Positions 1-8,257 of a stretch of 64,000 nucleotides of DNA are shown one piece after another; the stretch's first letter is position 1, and each line of letters begins with the position of its first letter. A program made the position numbers and the translations under genes. This stretch comes from Thalassorhabdus alkalitolerans (lineage in GTDB: Bacteria; Bacillota; Bacilli; Bacillales; Marinococcaceae), in NCBI RefSeq assembly GCF_042656585.1, contig NZ_JBHSPG010000022.1; one strand, 5' to 3'. Below the pieces are notes generated by a model that made no database searches, was not told the DNA's origin, and saw only the letters and a list, made by a program, of their open reading frames with translations.

Positions 1-20
1 CATTTTATTATTGTAACAAG

Positions 21-107
21 TTATCCACAGGAATGGCTAGTGCAAAGCCGTTCCCACCATCATTCCTCCATTTATTTTCTGCCCTTCCTCTCTATAAATT
101 ATCCACA
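21..107. promoter_or_regulatory. Pair of perfect DnaA boxes outside oriC
   Basis: Two exact copies of the 9-mer TTATCCACA lie at 21-29 and 99-107 in the same orientation, in the non-coding stretch beyond htrC. In B. subtilis, DnaA-box clusters occur at several sites near oriC and titrate DnaA, one of them next to yydA, the gene that follows htrC. The role here is inferred from that. The rest of 1-165 shows no gene. Confidence 0.55.
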
Positions 108-169
108 TTCGAAGCCCCATTTCTTTTAGAATAGACTCAGTGTTCCGCTCTCTGAAGAGATCTGTAACA

Positions 170-204
170 AAAAAAAGGGCCGTGCTCAAATTGAGACAGC
201 CCCT
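170..204 (-). terminator. Rho-independent terminator after htrC
   Basis: On the minus strand an imperfect GC-rich stem (GGGGCTGTCTC pairing with GAGCACGGCCC around a short AT loop) is followed by a run of eight T. It ends the wal operon transcript. Confidence 0.75.
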
Positions 205-216
205 TGTTCTTTCCTG

Positions 217-1434
217 TTAAAATTGCACTTCTTCCATCAAAGTCGCTTCAATAGTTTGAAGTTCTCCGTTTCTATAGAACTCCACTTCAATCGTATCGCC
301 CACTTCAACTTCAGAATACAAAAATTGTCTTAAACTGTGACCGTCTACAATTTCTTCTCCGTTTAAGGCGACAATCACGTCATACTCCTGAAGACCTGCC
401 TCTTCAGCTGGTGAATTACTTGCTACACTTGTTATAAACACTCCATGTTCCACTTCTTCCGGGAGGTTTAAGGTTTCTTGCCAGTGATAGCTTGGTATTT
501 CTGCGAGAGATTTGATCCCTACACCCAATTGAGGACGCTGAACCTCTCCATATAATTCTAAATCTTCAATAACAGGAACCGCCACTGAGGTAGGAATTGA
601 AAATCCAATTCCTTCTACTGCTGCTTGAGCAATTTTCATGGAGTTAATCCCTACTAATTGACCGTTAATGTTAATGAGAGCTCCCCCGCTGTTTCCCGGA
701 TTAATAGCTGCATCTGTCTGCAGCACCTCCGCATGCCAGTCTATTTGACCGTCTCCCGTTAGATCTACAGGAATGCTGCGCTCGGTTGCACTTATAATTC
801 CTTGCGTGACCGTGCTTGACAGGTAAGATCCTAATGGATTTCCAATGGCAATTGCCGGTTCTCCAACACGGAGAGCTTCCGAGTCGCCAAACTCTGCTAC
901 TGTATCTACAGGCTCTCCATCAATTCGCAGGACAGCTAAATCAGTTAATATGTCAGAACCTACTATTTCTGCTTCCATCCTTGTTTCATCAGCCAAGCTC
1001 ACTTCTACTTGGCTTGCTCCTTCAATCACATGGTGATTTGTAACGATATAGGCCTGGCCATTTTCTACTTTATAAATAACTCCTGACCCGGTCCCTTCAT
1101 TCATACCCGACTCTTCCCAAAAGTCTGACTGCTGAAGATTAAACACTCCTACCACTGCTCCGGAAACCTGATCGACAGCTTCCGTTATATCTGAAGTTAC
1201 GTTTAAACTGACATGCTGCTGATTAGGACTTTCTTCAACCGTTTCCTCATTATTAGGACTGGACTGATTCTCTGCTGTGCCAGCCTGATCGGTCGTAAAA
1301 AAAGGAACAGAAAACATTACGAGCAGCGCTCCTAATATTACCCCTGTAACACCGGCCCATATCAGCCCGCGTCTGCCTTTGTTTCCACTTCTAGTTTTGT
1401 GAGCATGATCATCATAATAACCCATGACCCTCAT
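217..1434 (-). CDS. htrC: HtrA/DegP-family membrane-anchored serine protease
   Basis: Trypsin-fold quality-control protease (HtrC/YyxA of Bacillus) acting on misfolded proteins at the outer face of the membrane. The chosen start is the third ATG of an ATGATGATG run; AAAGG lies 6 nt before it, giving 405 aa (an upstream ATG at 1488 is possible but has no good Shine-Dalgarno, SD). The protein has a basic N-terminus, one membrane segment at about residues 23-46 and an acidic linker. The protease domain carries the triad His135 (in TNHHV), Asp165 (in TDLAVL) and Ser249 (in GNSGG). One C-terminal PDZ domain spans about 300-395. It is the last gene of the wal cluster, as in B. subtilis, but a terminator after walJ and a 343-nt gap suggest it also has its own promoter. 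Confidence 0.93.
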   Translation of the reverse strand: MRVMGYYDDHAHKTRSGNKGRRGLIWAGVTGVILGALLVMFSVPFFTTDQAGTAENQSSPNNEETVEESPNQQHVSLNVTSDITEAVDQVSGAVVGVFNLQQSDFWEESGMNEGTGSGVIYKVENGQAYIVTNHHVIEGASQVEVSLADETRMEAEIVGSDILTDLAVLRIDGEPVDTVAEFGDSEALRVGEPAIAIGNPLGSYLSSTVTQGIISATERSIPVDLTGDGQIDWHAEVLQTDAAINPGNSGGALININGQLVGINSMKIAQAAVEGIGFSIPTSVAVPVIEDLELYGEVQRPQLGVGIKSLAEIPSYHWQETLNLPEEVEHGVFITSVASNSPAEEAGLQEYDVIVALNGEEIVDGHSLRQFLYSEVEVGDTIEVEFYRNGELQTIEATLMEEVQF

Positions 1435-1687
1435 CATCATCCTTTCCCCAGTTCTTCTCTTACAGTCTTTTTCATAGACACTGTTCATTCAAACCATATG
1501 GACAAATGTAACGACGACAACCTTATGAGGAAGGGGTGTGATCTTATTTTAAAAAGGTTGCTCTCATTTGTCTATATGAGAAAAACGTTTTAGAATATTT
1601 TCCATAATTATGATGTTAGGGTGTCCGACTCTCTGTATTTTTACACCTTAAAAGTTCACCTGCTTATATACCACGTTGCTGAAGAAG
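1435..1687. other. Intergenic region upstream of htrC
   Basis: This is non-coding sequence between the htrC start and the walJ terminator. It is AT-rich and should contain the htrC promoter, but I see no convincing -35/-10 pair. Confidence 0.4.
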
Positions 1688-1689
1688 AT

Positions 1690-1723
1690 AAAAACGGCTG
1701 TTGAGAAAACTTTCTCAACAGCC
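1690..1723 (-). terminator. Rho-independent terminator after walJ
   Basis: A perfect 13-bp inverted repeat (GGCTGTTGAGAAA and its complement, 2-nt spacer, 1696-1723) is followed on the minus strand by TTTT. It separates walJ from htrC. Confidence 0.8.
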
Positions 1724-1777
1724 TGACAGCGGTCTTCGCCGTACTAGACCGAAACACTTTTCTTATTGTAACCTTGC

Positions 1778-2572
1778 TTATACTTCAATTAAGGACGTAG
1801 GCGTATAAGGATCCGTATCCAAAAGGTGAAACTCACTGCCTACTCCATGTCCTTTCTCTTCCAGCATTTGAGACACTGTCATTCGAGCCAGTTCCTTCAT
1901 GTTATTATCCTGGCTTAAATGAGCCAGATACACTCTTGATGTGTTATCACCGATTACTTCCGCCAAAGCCAACGCAGCATCTTCATTTGATACGTGCCCT
2001 AAATCCCCTAAAATCCGTCTTTTGACATTCCAAGGGTAACGCCCCATTCTCAACATGTTCATATCATGGTTGGACTCAAAGATAAGCATGTCTGAGTTTT
2101 GAATGGTACCCTTAATATGTTCACTGACATACCCCATATCGGTAGCAAGCGTCAGCTTTTTTCCCTCATGATGGAAAACAAAAAACATCGGGTCAGCAGC
2201 ATCGTGGGAAACTCCAAAAGATTCCACGTCAAGATCTTTAAAGCTTTTCACTTCTCCTCGTTCAAAGTGGAACTTCTGTCCTGGATCAACTGTTCCTATC
2301 TGGCTGTCCATGGCTTTCCAGGTTAGGCTGTTGGCATAAACAGGAATGCCATGTTTACGCGCAAGCACTCCTACCCCTTTTATATGATCGCTGTGTTCAT
2401 GGGATACTAATATGCCATCCAGCTCTTTAGGATTACAAGAAACCTTGGCCAGGAGCTGTTCTACTTTTTTTCCGCTCAGCCCCGCATCAATGAGAAGTCT
2501 TTGTTTTCCTGTCTCTACATAGATGGCGTTACCTGTACTCCCGCTTGCTAGTACACTGCACTTTAAAGACAT
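1778..2572 (-). CDS. walJ: WalJ/YycJ metallo-beta-lactamase-fold phosphodiesterase-like protein
   Basis: A 264-residue MBL-fold protein. The metal-binding motif is SHEHSDHIKG (the HxHxDH signature) at about residue 57; further ligands include the His of GVSHDA, Asp in ATDMG and the late His in YLAHLS. In Gram-positives WalJ is encoded with the WalRK system and links cell-wall control to replication or mutation avoidance. Its biochemical activity is probably nucleolytic, by analogy with YycJ structures. The start at 2572 has GGAGTG 6 nt upstream; a GTG at 2581 in the same frame is less likely. It lies 14 nt after walI and is translated from the same operon. Confidence 0.95.
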   Translation of the reverse strand: MSLKCSVLASGSTGNAIYVETGKQRLLIDAGLSGKKVEQLLAKVSCNPKELDGILVSHEHSDHIKGVGVLARKHGIPVYANSLTWKAMDSQIGTVDPGQKFHFERGEVKSFKDLDVESFGVSHDAADPMFFVFHHEGKKLTLATDMGYVSEHIKGTIQNSDMLIFESNHDMNMLRMGRYPWNVKRRILGDLGHVSNEDAALALAEVIGDNTSRVYLAHLSQDNNMKELARMTVSQMLEEKGHGVGSEFHLLDTDPYTPTSLIEV

Positions 2573-2586
2573 TGTATTCACTCCGT

Positions 2587-3420
2587 TTATTCCTCTTCAT
2601 TTTCCCTGGACTCTTCACTAGTATCTTCATTCTCCTGGTGGGCAGAATCAGTTAACTCCTGAATTCCACCATCTATGGCATTGACCAGATAAAAAGACTC
2701 CTCATCAATTTCGATGCGGTACATCGGCGCAAACACCTGGGATTCTCCAAGAGGACTGAAATAACTGTAATACCCAAGTTCCACTTGACTGACGACAGAA
2801 TTGAACGTAAGAAGCTGCTCATTTAACAAGCTTTCAATTGCTTTTAAAGGAGAAAGGAGTTCGCGCTTTCTCCCGTGTTCTTCCACTTCCAGGAAGCTTT
2901 GAAGGTAGCTCGTCACATCTCCCTCGTCATTTAAAAACAGTACCAGCTGCTCTTCCTGATCAGTGTATATCGTGCTGCCTTGGTAGGTTTGGTAGAATAC
3001 CAGATTTTGATTCTCCTGATCCCAGCTGGCAAAGCGGTACTGTTCACCGTTATATACCTCCGATTCTAAAAAGCTCCCAATGTCCTCGTTCACATTATCA
3101 TTGGAAATTGAGTATGGCTCATCCAGGACAACCCCCATGGCATGTTCATCAGGAAAAAGAATTTCTTCTTCGTCTACTGCATCTATTGCTTCCTGAGGGA
3201 CGGGTGTGCGTTTCCCAACTATGTGTCGTCCTTCATTAATTTCATCGGGAAGGTTTTCAGTAATGCGAATATTATTGTCCTCAAAACGCTGCTGCAAAGT
3301 CATCTCAGCTCTTACGTTTAGTTCACTGGCATTTTGTTTTTGAATAAGCTGATAGACCAGAAAAGAATTAAGAAGGAGAAACGTAACAATGAAGATGGTT
3401 TTTGTTTTACTCCAGTCCAT
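2587..3420 (-). CDS. walI: WalI/YycI two-component system regulatory protein
   Basis: Accessory membrane protein that, with WalH, restrains the WalK kinase through contacts in and outside the membrane. The start is the ATG giving MDWSKTKT, 277 aa, with GGGGGAGG just upstream and inside the end of walH, so the two genes overlap by 14 nt and are probably translationally coupled. A single N-terminal membrane anchor (about residues 7-25) precedes an extracytoplasmic YycH/YycI-type domain. The C-terminus is a run of Glu, Asp and Ser. The high acidity fits a salt-adapted host. Confidence 0.93.
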   Translation of the reverse strand: MDWSKTKTIFIVTFLLLNSFLVYQLIQKQNASELNVRAEMTLQQRFEDNNIRITENLPDEINEGRHIVGKRTPVPQEAIDAVDEEEILFPDEHAMGVVLDEPYSISNDNVNEDIGSFLESEVYNGEQYRFASWDQENQNLVFYQTYQGSTIYTDQEEQLVLFLNDEGDVTSYLQSFLEVEEHGRKRELLSPLKAIESLLNEQLLTFNSVVSQVELGYYSYFSPLGESQVFAPMYRIEIDEESFYLVNAIDGGIQELTDSAHQENEDTSEESRENEEE

Positions 3421-4744
3421 GCTCCTCCCCCTCTGAATTATTAATTTCAAGCGGATACCAAGAGTCTCTGTATTTCACAAACCACATGGGTTCAAAGGCC
3501 AGGACGAGGTTGTGCCTGTCCATCTGGTAGCCTACACGAATATTTTCAATTTCCTCTTCGCTAAATGGAGTATGCTGCTCAATATAGTCCAGCACCTCTT
3601 GTCCAGCGGGCAGTTCATATGGAGTGGATTCAATGGGCTCTTCTTCTACATCTATATCATACATCGGTCTAGAATAACGGGATGTCTGGGTGCCAGACCT
3701 TGTAACAAATAAGCTTGTTCTGTTCACTCCATTGCTTTCAAACACAGGAACCCCTTCTATAATCAATCGAAATCTGCTTTCATCCTGGTCCGCATCTTGA
3801 CTCCAGGAATAGAGGTGATACTGATCGGTCCACCCTCCATGAGAATTAATGAAGTCAAAGGATGTGTTCACCACATGTTGCTGACTGGCAGTTCCATGGT
3901 CGCTGAACACTGGATTAATATAATTTAAATACCGTCCATTTCTAGTTAAGTTCATCATCCTGTTCCCGTCGGTAAAGGACTCTGTGCCATTCTCCTGGCG
4001 GTAATGCTTTACATACGTCGGGTCACTAAACAAGTAATCGATAAAAGGCTCAGCTTGAAGCTCTACGCTCGTATATTGTACATGCGGATAAGTTAAAGGG
4101 TTTTCCGGCAGATAGTGTATTCGAGGTATTTCTTCGTTCCCTTCGTTCCCTTGATGAGCAAATACCTCAGGGTAAGACCCTGCACGGTTCAAATACTGGT
4201 TTTCAAAATCAGAAACACTCAAAGTGGTAGATGCTTCAATCACTAAATCTTCCTCATATGAAATCAGATGTGCCAGTATCTCCTCGTTTTCCTCATCATG
4301 AGTAAAGAGAAAACGATCTGCCGATCCAACCGTTAAATAAGGCTCATCTTCTTCAAATTCAAAAAGTTCGCCTAACACTTCACTGGGAATAGGAGCAGGA
4401 AATATCAGTTCAATTCCTGATTCCACGTCATACAGGTTTTCAGTATCTACAGAGGTGCTGACAGAGAGTTCTTCAAACCCGGCATCAAGAAGGGTTTCAT
4501 AAAAAGAAACAAACAAAGATTCCTGGCCGTCCACCATGGTGCTCCCCAATTGTGTATGAAGGATCATGCGTTCAGGCCACACTACCTCATCGTAGTTTAA
4601 TTCCTCTCCGTAAGGGTCACTTTCAATAGGCTCAGTACCCTGCAAAAGATCATAATCAGGCTGGTACGTCCACATGAGCCACGTTAGAAATAAACTAATA
4701 ATGACTAGAATTGTCAGGAGGCCAGATTTCACCCGTTCAATCAT
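3407..4744 (-). CDS. walH: WalH/YycH two-component system regulatory protein
   Basis: A 445-aa partner of WalI in controlling WalK. One N-terminal membrane segment (about residues 9-27) is followed by a large extracytoplasmic region of YycH type, rich in Glu and Asp. The start codon overlaps the walK stop by 4 nt (ATGA arrangement) and the end overlaps walI. This confirms the fixed walR-walK-walH-walI-walJ order of the Bacillaceae. The length matches the B. subtilis protein (about 455 aa). No catalytic motif is expected or seen. Confidence 0.94.
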   Translation of the reverse strand: MIERVKSGLLTILVIISLFLTWLMWTYQPDYDLLQGTEPIESDPYGEELNYDEVVWPERMILHTQLGSTMVDGQESLFVSFYETLLDAGFEELSVSTSVDTENLYDVESGIELIFPAPIPSEVLGELFEFEEDEPYLTVGSADRFLFTHDEENEEILAHLISYEEDLVIEASTTLSVSDFENQYLNRAGSYPEVFAHQGNEGNEEIPRIHYLPENPLTYPHVQYTSVELQAEPFIDYLFSDPTYVKHYRQENGTESFTDGNRMMNLTRNGRYLNYINPVFSDHGTASQQHVVNTSFDFINSHGGWTDQYHLYSWSQDADQDESRFRLIIEGVPVFESNGVNRTSLFVTRSGTQTSRYSRPMYDIDVEEEPIESTPYELPAGQEVLDYIEQHTPFSEEEIENIRVGYQMDRHNLVLAFEPMWFVKYRDSWYPLEINNSEGEEHGLE

Positions 4745-6558
4745 TCGTTAACACCTGCTTTTTTATAGACAGAATACGGAAGAGTAACGATAATTGTCGT
4801 TCCTTTTTCCCACTCGCTGCGCACACCAATGTGACCACCGTGAGCTTGAACCATTTCCTTGGCAATAGCAAGCCCAAGACCTGTGCCCCCTAAATTCCTA
4901 GCCCTTGCCTTATCTACTCTGTAAAATCGATCAAAGATTTTCTTTTGATTTTCCTTTGGTATACCTACTCCTTCATCACGAACAGTTACTGCTATATTTT
5001 GCCCTCGAGGATGGAGCTTTAGAGTAATTGTTCCGCCATCTGGAGAATATTTAACAGCGTTTGAAATGATATTATCAAACACTTGCACCATCTTATCTTG
5101 ATCCATGTCAATGTAAACAGGATAAGAAGGAATCACTCGTTCTAATTGAATGTTTTTATCCTTCGTCACCATTTCAAAACGATCGCCGATTTCATGAAGA
5201 AGGCTGCCTATATCTGAAGACTGGTAGTTAAGTTTTAAATCGTTGCTGTCCATTTTTGAAAGTTGCAGCAGATCATTAACAAGACGGATCATTCGTTCCG
5301 TTTCATTCTGGGTCACCTTTAAAAAGCGCTGTCTCAGCGTATCATCAAGCATCGCGCCATCCTCAAGAGCTTCTAAGTAACTTTTCAAAGAGGTAAGAGG
5401 TGTGCGAAGTTCATGGGAAACGTTGGCTACGAATTCTTTTCGTTCACGATCGATCTTCTCTTGTTCCGTTACATCATGAAGAACAGTAATTAAACCATTA
5501 ACCGGTCCATCTTCATTACGGATTACCGAAAAGTTTGCTTCCAGGAGATACTCTTGTTCCTGCTCACTGAAATCCAGCAAAATTGAATCTGAGTAATCGT
5601 ATAGGTCACTTGGTGCAATGGTTTCCGACAGCCTGAGCAAATCAGGAAGGGAGGCCCCTTCTACATCTTCACTGGATATGTTTAAAAGCTGTTCTGCTCT
5701 CTTATTCATTAAAATAACACGGCCCAGTTCATCGGTTGCAATCACGCCGTCAGTCATATGAGTAAGCACAGAGCTTAGTTTCTTTCTCTCTCCTTCTGTC
5801 GTCGCATTAGCATCCTTTAACTTTCTGGTCATATTATTAAAGGAAATGGCCAACTGCCCGATTTCGTCGTTGCCATATACTTTTACACGACGAGAGAAAT
5901 CACCTTCAGACATAACTCTGGCCTGCTTTTTCATATCTACAATAGGTCTCGTAATGGTTCTGGCCACAAATATTCCCAAAATCATTGTCACGACCAAGGC
6001 AATAAAGGTACTCGTAGCTAGAATGTTATTAATATCCTGCATCTCTGAATACAGTTCTTCCATAGGAGCTTCGATATAAATCGCTCCCACAATTGTATCG
6101 TCCACACGAACCGGGTGCGCCATCACATATATCCGGTTTCCCTGAGGATCAAGAAGGATATCTTCATCTTCTGTTCCAAGCAGGGCTCTCTTGACTCTGA
6201 CTTCAGTGTTGAGCTGCCCTACAAGGTTTTGGCTGAGAGACGTGCCCCGTACTACCTGGTTAGCATCAACAACTTGAATTGTAGCGTTATCAATAGTAAA
6301 AAACTCATTTAAAAGGATGCTGATATCTCTCTCTAACGAGTTATCATCATCCCCTCTGGTCCTGACCATTTCCTGGGCCACATTATACTCAAGTAAATTA
6401 ACCCGTTCCTCCAGCATGGAAAAATGATTATCCACGAGTTGTTCTTCTAACTGATTCGTAAAGAAGACACCAATAATTTGTACCGCAATAATAAGCAGCA
6501 ATACATAGATTACTACGATTTTAAAATTAATCGATTTAAAGAAATCGATAGCTTTCAT
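4741..6558 (-). CDS. walK: WalK cell-wall homeostasis sensor histidine kinase
   Basis: Essential sensor kinase that phosphorylates WalR and couples autolysin expression to wall growth. Domains seen: TM1 (13-33), an extracellular Cache/PDC-like sensor (34-182), TM2 (183-200), HAMP (201-253), PAS (260-365), HisKA with phospho-acceptor His382 in SHELRTPL, and HATPase with the N box NAVKYSPDGG, DEGVGIP and GTGLGLAI. The length of 605 aa is close to the B. subtilis protein (611). It follows walR with 2 nt between stop and start and is cotranscribed with the accessory genes. Confidence 0.98.
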   Translation of the reverse strand: MKAIDFFKSINFKIVVIYVLLLIIAVQIIGVFFTNQLEEQLVDNHFSMLEERVNLLEYNVAQEMVRTRGDDDNSLERDISILLNEFFTIDNATIQVVDANQVVRGTSLSQNLVGQLNTEVRVKRALLGTEDEDILLDPQGNRIYVMAHPVRVDDTIVGAIYIEAPMEELYSEMQDINNILATSTFIALVVTMILGIFVARTITRPIVDMKKQARVMSEGDFSRRVKVYGNDEIGQLAISFNNMTRKLKDANATTEGERKKLSSVLTHMTDGVIATDELGRVILMNKRAEQLLNISSEDVEGASLPDLLRLSETIAPSDLYDYSDSILLDFSEQEQEYLLEANFSVIRNEDGPVNGLITVLHDVTEQEKIDRERKEFVANVSHELRTPLTSLKSYLEALEDGAMLDDTLRQRFLKVTQNETERMIRLVNDLLQLSKMDSNDLKLNYQSSDIGSLLHEIGDRFEMVTKDKNIQLERVIPSYPVYIDMDQDKMVQVFDNIISNAVKYSPDGGTITLKLHPRGQNIAVTVRDEGVGIPKENQKKIFDRFYRVDKARARNLGGTGLGLAIAKEMVQAHGGHIGVRSEWEKGTTIIVTLPYSVYKKAGVNE

Positions 6559-6560
6559 GG

Positions 6561-7268
6561 TTATTTCTCCTGTTCAGGGTTTTTTAAATAGTAGCCTACT
6601 CCTCTTCTCGTAATAATCCACGTAGGGTAGCTGGGATTATCCTCCACTTTTTCACGGAGCCGGCGTACAGTTACATCCACTGTTCGTACATCACCAAAAT
6701 AGTCGTAGCCCCAAACAGCTTGAAGTAAATGCTCTCGCGTCATCACTTGTCCAATGTGCTTTGCTAAATAATAGATCAGTTCAAACTCTCGATGTGTAAG
6801 TTCTATAGGCTCTCCTCGCTTAGAAACGAGATACGCATCCGGATCAATGAGCAGATCGCCAAATTGAATTTCCTTTTGCTTTTGTTCTGTTTCTTCTGGA
6901 GGGGCTTGATGCCGTCGTAAATTAGCTTTAACTCTGGCAATTAATTCCCGGGTACTAAAAGGCTTTGTTACATAATCATCTGCACCAAGCTCTAAGCCCA
7001 GTACTTTATCAATCTCTGAATCTTTGGCAGTAAGCATAATAATAGGCATTTCAAAATGCTTGCGGATTTCTCTGCATACTTCCATCCCATCCTGATGGGG
7101 AAGCATAATATCCAGAAGCACCAAGTCAGGTTCAAATTCGTGCACTTTTTCTACTGCTTCTTTTCCACCATAAGCCACTTGTACTTCAAAACCTTCTTTA
7201 TCTAAACTAAATTCTAAAATGTCAGCAATCGGCTGCTCATCGTCGACAACAAGAATTTTCTTGTCCAT
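6561..7268 (-). CDS. walR: WalR essential response regulator
   Basis: OmpR/PhoB-family regulator of cell-wall hydrolase genes. The receiver domain has DDE at 9-11, phospho-acceptor Asp53 in LLDIMLP and Lys in TKPF; a winged-helix DNA-binding domain follows (about 130-232). The start giving MDKKILVVDDE (235 aa) matches the conserved N-terminus; GGAG is 9 nt upstream. The ATG at 7283 would add five residues and has a poor SD. It is first in the wal operon. Confidence 0.98.
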   Translation of the reverse strand: MDKKILVVDDEQPIADILEFSLDKEGFEVQVAYGGKEAVEKVHEFEPDLVLLDIMLPHQDGMEVCREIRKHFEMPIIMLTAKDSEIDKVLGLELGADDYVTKPFSTRELIARVKANLRRHQAPPEETEQKQKEIQFGDLLIDPDAYLVSKRGEPIELTHREFELIYYLAKHIGQVMTREHLLQAVWGYDYFGDVRTVDVTVRRLREKVEDNPSYPTWIITRRGVGYYLKNPEQEK

Positions 7269-7347
7269 CCTCATCCGCTCCATTTCTTCATCACTAAAAG
7301 ATTAATCGCCCAGCATAAAGAAGCGTTGGATCGTTAATTCAGCTTCT

Positions 7348-7356
7348 ATTGTAACA
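7348..7356 (-). promoter_or_regulatory. Candidate extended -10 promoter of the wal operon
   Basis: On the minus strand the sequence TGTTACAAT (TGn plus TACAAT) lies 80 nt before walR. No good -35 box sits 17 nt upstream, which an extended -10 element can tolerate. The call rests on the motif alone. Confidence 0.45.
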
Positions 7357-7507
7357 TAGCGAGCAGGGGAAGTTATCTTGTTAATGAAATACTTCCTTAT
7401 CTGCCGTCTTTTCTCTGTTAATCTAGGGTTATTCCCTTTATTTACTGAAAAACTGCCCGGTTTACCAACCGCGCAGTGTTAATTTTCACTTACATTCAAT
7501 TATTCCT

Positions 7508-7534
7508 ATAAAAAAAACATACTCAAAGAGTATG
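7508..7534 (-). terminator. Terminator of the tRNA cluster
   Basis: Directly after tRNA-Phe, CATACTC and GAGTATG form a short hairpin followed on the minus strand by a run of eight T. Confidence 0.8.
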
Positions 7535-7537
7535 AAA

Positions 7538-7613
7538 TGGTGGCTCGAGACGGAATCGAACCGCCGACACGTGGATTTTCAGTCCACTGCTCTACCGACT
7601 GAGCTATCGAGCC
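7538..7613 (-). tRNA. tRNA-Phe (anticodon GAA)
   Basis: A 76-nt cloverleaf with encoded CCA. The acceptor GGCTCGA pairs with TCGAGCC, the anticodon loop is CTGAAAA, and the T loop is GGTTCGATTCC. It is last in the Lys-Glu-Asp-Phe transcript. Confidence 0.97.
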
Positions 7614-7619
7614 TAAACA

Positions 7620-7695
7620 TGGCGGGCCTGACGGGGATCGAACCCGCGATCTCCTGCGTGACAGGCAGGCATGTTAACCGCTACACCACAGGCCC
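7620..7695 (-). tRNA. tRNA-Asp (anticodon GTC)
   Basis: A 76-nt tRNA with encoded CCA. The acceptor GGGCCTG pairs with CAGGCCC, the anticodon loop is CTGTCAC, and the T-arm sequence is GGTTCGATCCC. Confidence 0.97.
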
Positions 7696-7711
7696 AGTTT
7701 ATGAAATGAAA

Positions 7712-7786
7712 TGGTGACCCGTACGGGATTCGAACCCGTGTTACCGCCGTGAAAGGGCGGTGTCTTAACCACTTGACCAACGGGCC
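7712..7786 (-). tRNA. tRNA-Glu (anticodon TTC)
   Basis: A 75-nt tRNA with encoded CCA. The anticodon loop is CTTTCAC and the T-arm is GGGTTCGAATCCC. It lies 16 nt upstream of tRNA-Asp on the same strand. Confidence 0.97.
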
Positions 7787-7850
7787 TTACAGGAAAAGAA
7801 GTGTTCTATGTCACTTTCCATATCATAAAACTTATGTATTATGTAATTAA

Positions 7851-7871
7851 ATGATGAGCCATGGAGGATTC
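7851..7871 (-). repeat. Truncated duplicate of the tRNA-Lys 3' end
   Basis: The 21-nt segment 7851-7871 matches 7960-7980, the 3' end of tRNA-Lys including CCA, at 20 of 21 positions. The rest of the tRNA is missing. The 88 nt between the copies match no tRNA I recognise. This looks like the remains of a recombination or integration event, or of a decayed tRNA gene. Confidence 0.7.
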
Positions 7872-7960
7872 CGACGCAACGCTAGTCCCGTCGCTTCCTT
7901 GCTGTGCTTCTCTGTTACGGGAGAACCGTAGGTGAGAATCACGCGACTCATGTGTATAAA

Positions 7961-8036
7961 TGGTGAGCCATGGAGGATTCGAACCTCCGACCCTCTGATT
8001 AAAAGTCAGATGCTCTACCAACTGAGCTAATGGCTC
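7961..8036 (-). tRNA. tRNA-Lys (anticodon TTT)
   Basis: A 76-nt tRNA with encoded CCA. The acceptor GAGCCAT pairs with ATGGCTC, the anticodon loop is CTTTTAA, and the T-arm is GGTTCGAATCC. It is first in the four-tRNA cluster. Confidence 0.97.
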
Positions 8037-8083
8037 CTGTGTGTCTCGCAAGCAGTTATGCTTTGTTTTCGGCGACATGATTA

Positions 8084-8112
8084 ATATTATCACAGGTGTT
8101 TTTTTAATGCAA
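8084..8112 (-). promoter_or_regulatory. Promoter of the tRNA cluster
   Basis: On the minus strand TTGCAT and TAATAT are separated by exactly 17 nt, about 47 nt before tRNA-Lys. This is a good sigma-A promoter for the tRNA operon. Confidence 0.8.
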
Positions 8113-8205
8113 GAAGAAATCTATATTCTTTTTTAAAAAATTTGTTCTTCCTTAAATTCTGTACCTATTTTAACATTCCGCCCTCTCCATGAAAAGGAAA
8201 AGTAT

Positions 8206-8246
8206 GAAAAAAACAAAGGAGAAAGAAAGTTCCTTTCTCCTTTGTT
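8206..8246 (-). terminator. Terminator of purA
   Basis: A long stem (ACAAAGGAGAAAG and its complement) is followed by a T tract on the minus strand just after the purA stop codon. Confidence 0.85.
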
Positions 8247-8257
8247 CCTGCACTTTG

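Noticed and set aside
6432..6441. TTATCCAC match inside walK as a DnaA box
   Set aside because: It is an isolated, incomplete match within coding sequence.
6951..6964. CCCGGG-centred sequence in walR as a Noc site
   Set aside because: It differs from the Noc palindrome at three or more positions, as do other CCCGGG sites at 12916, 38215 and 62280.
7839..8093. 84-aa ORF across the tRNA-Lys region
   Set aside because: It reads through an intact tRNA gene and its promoter, so it is not a protein gene.
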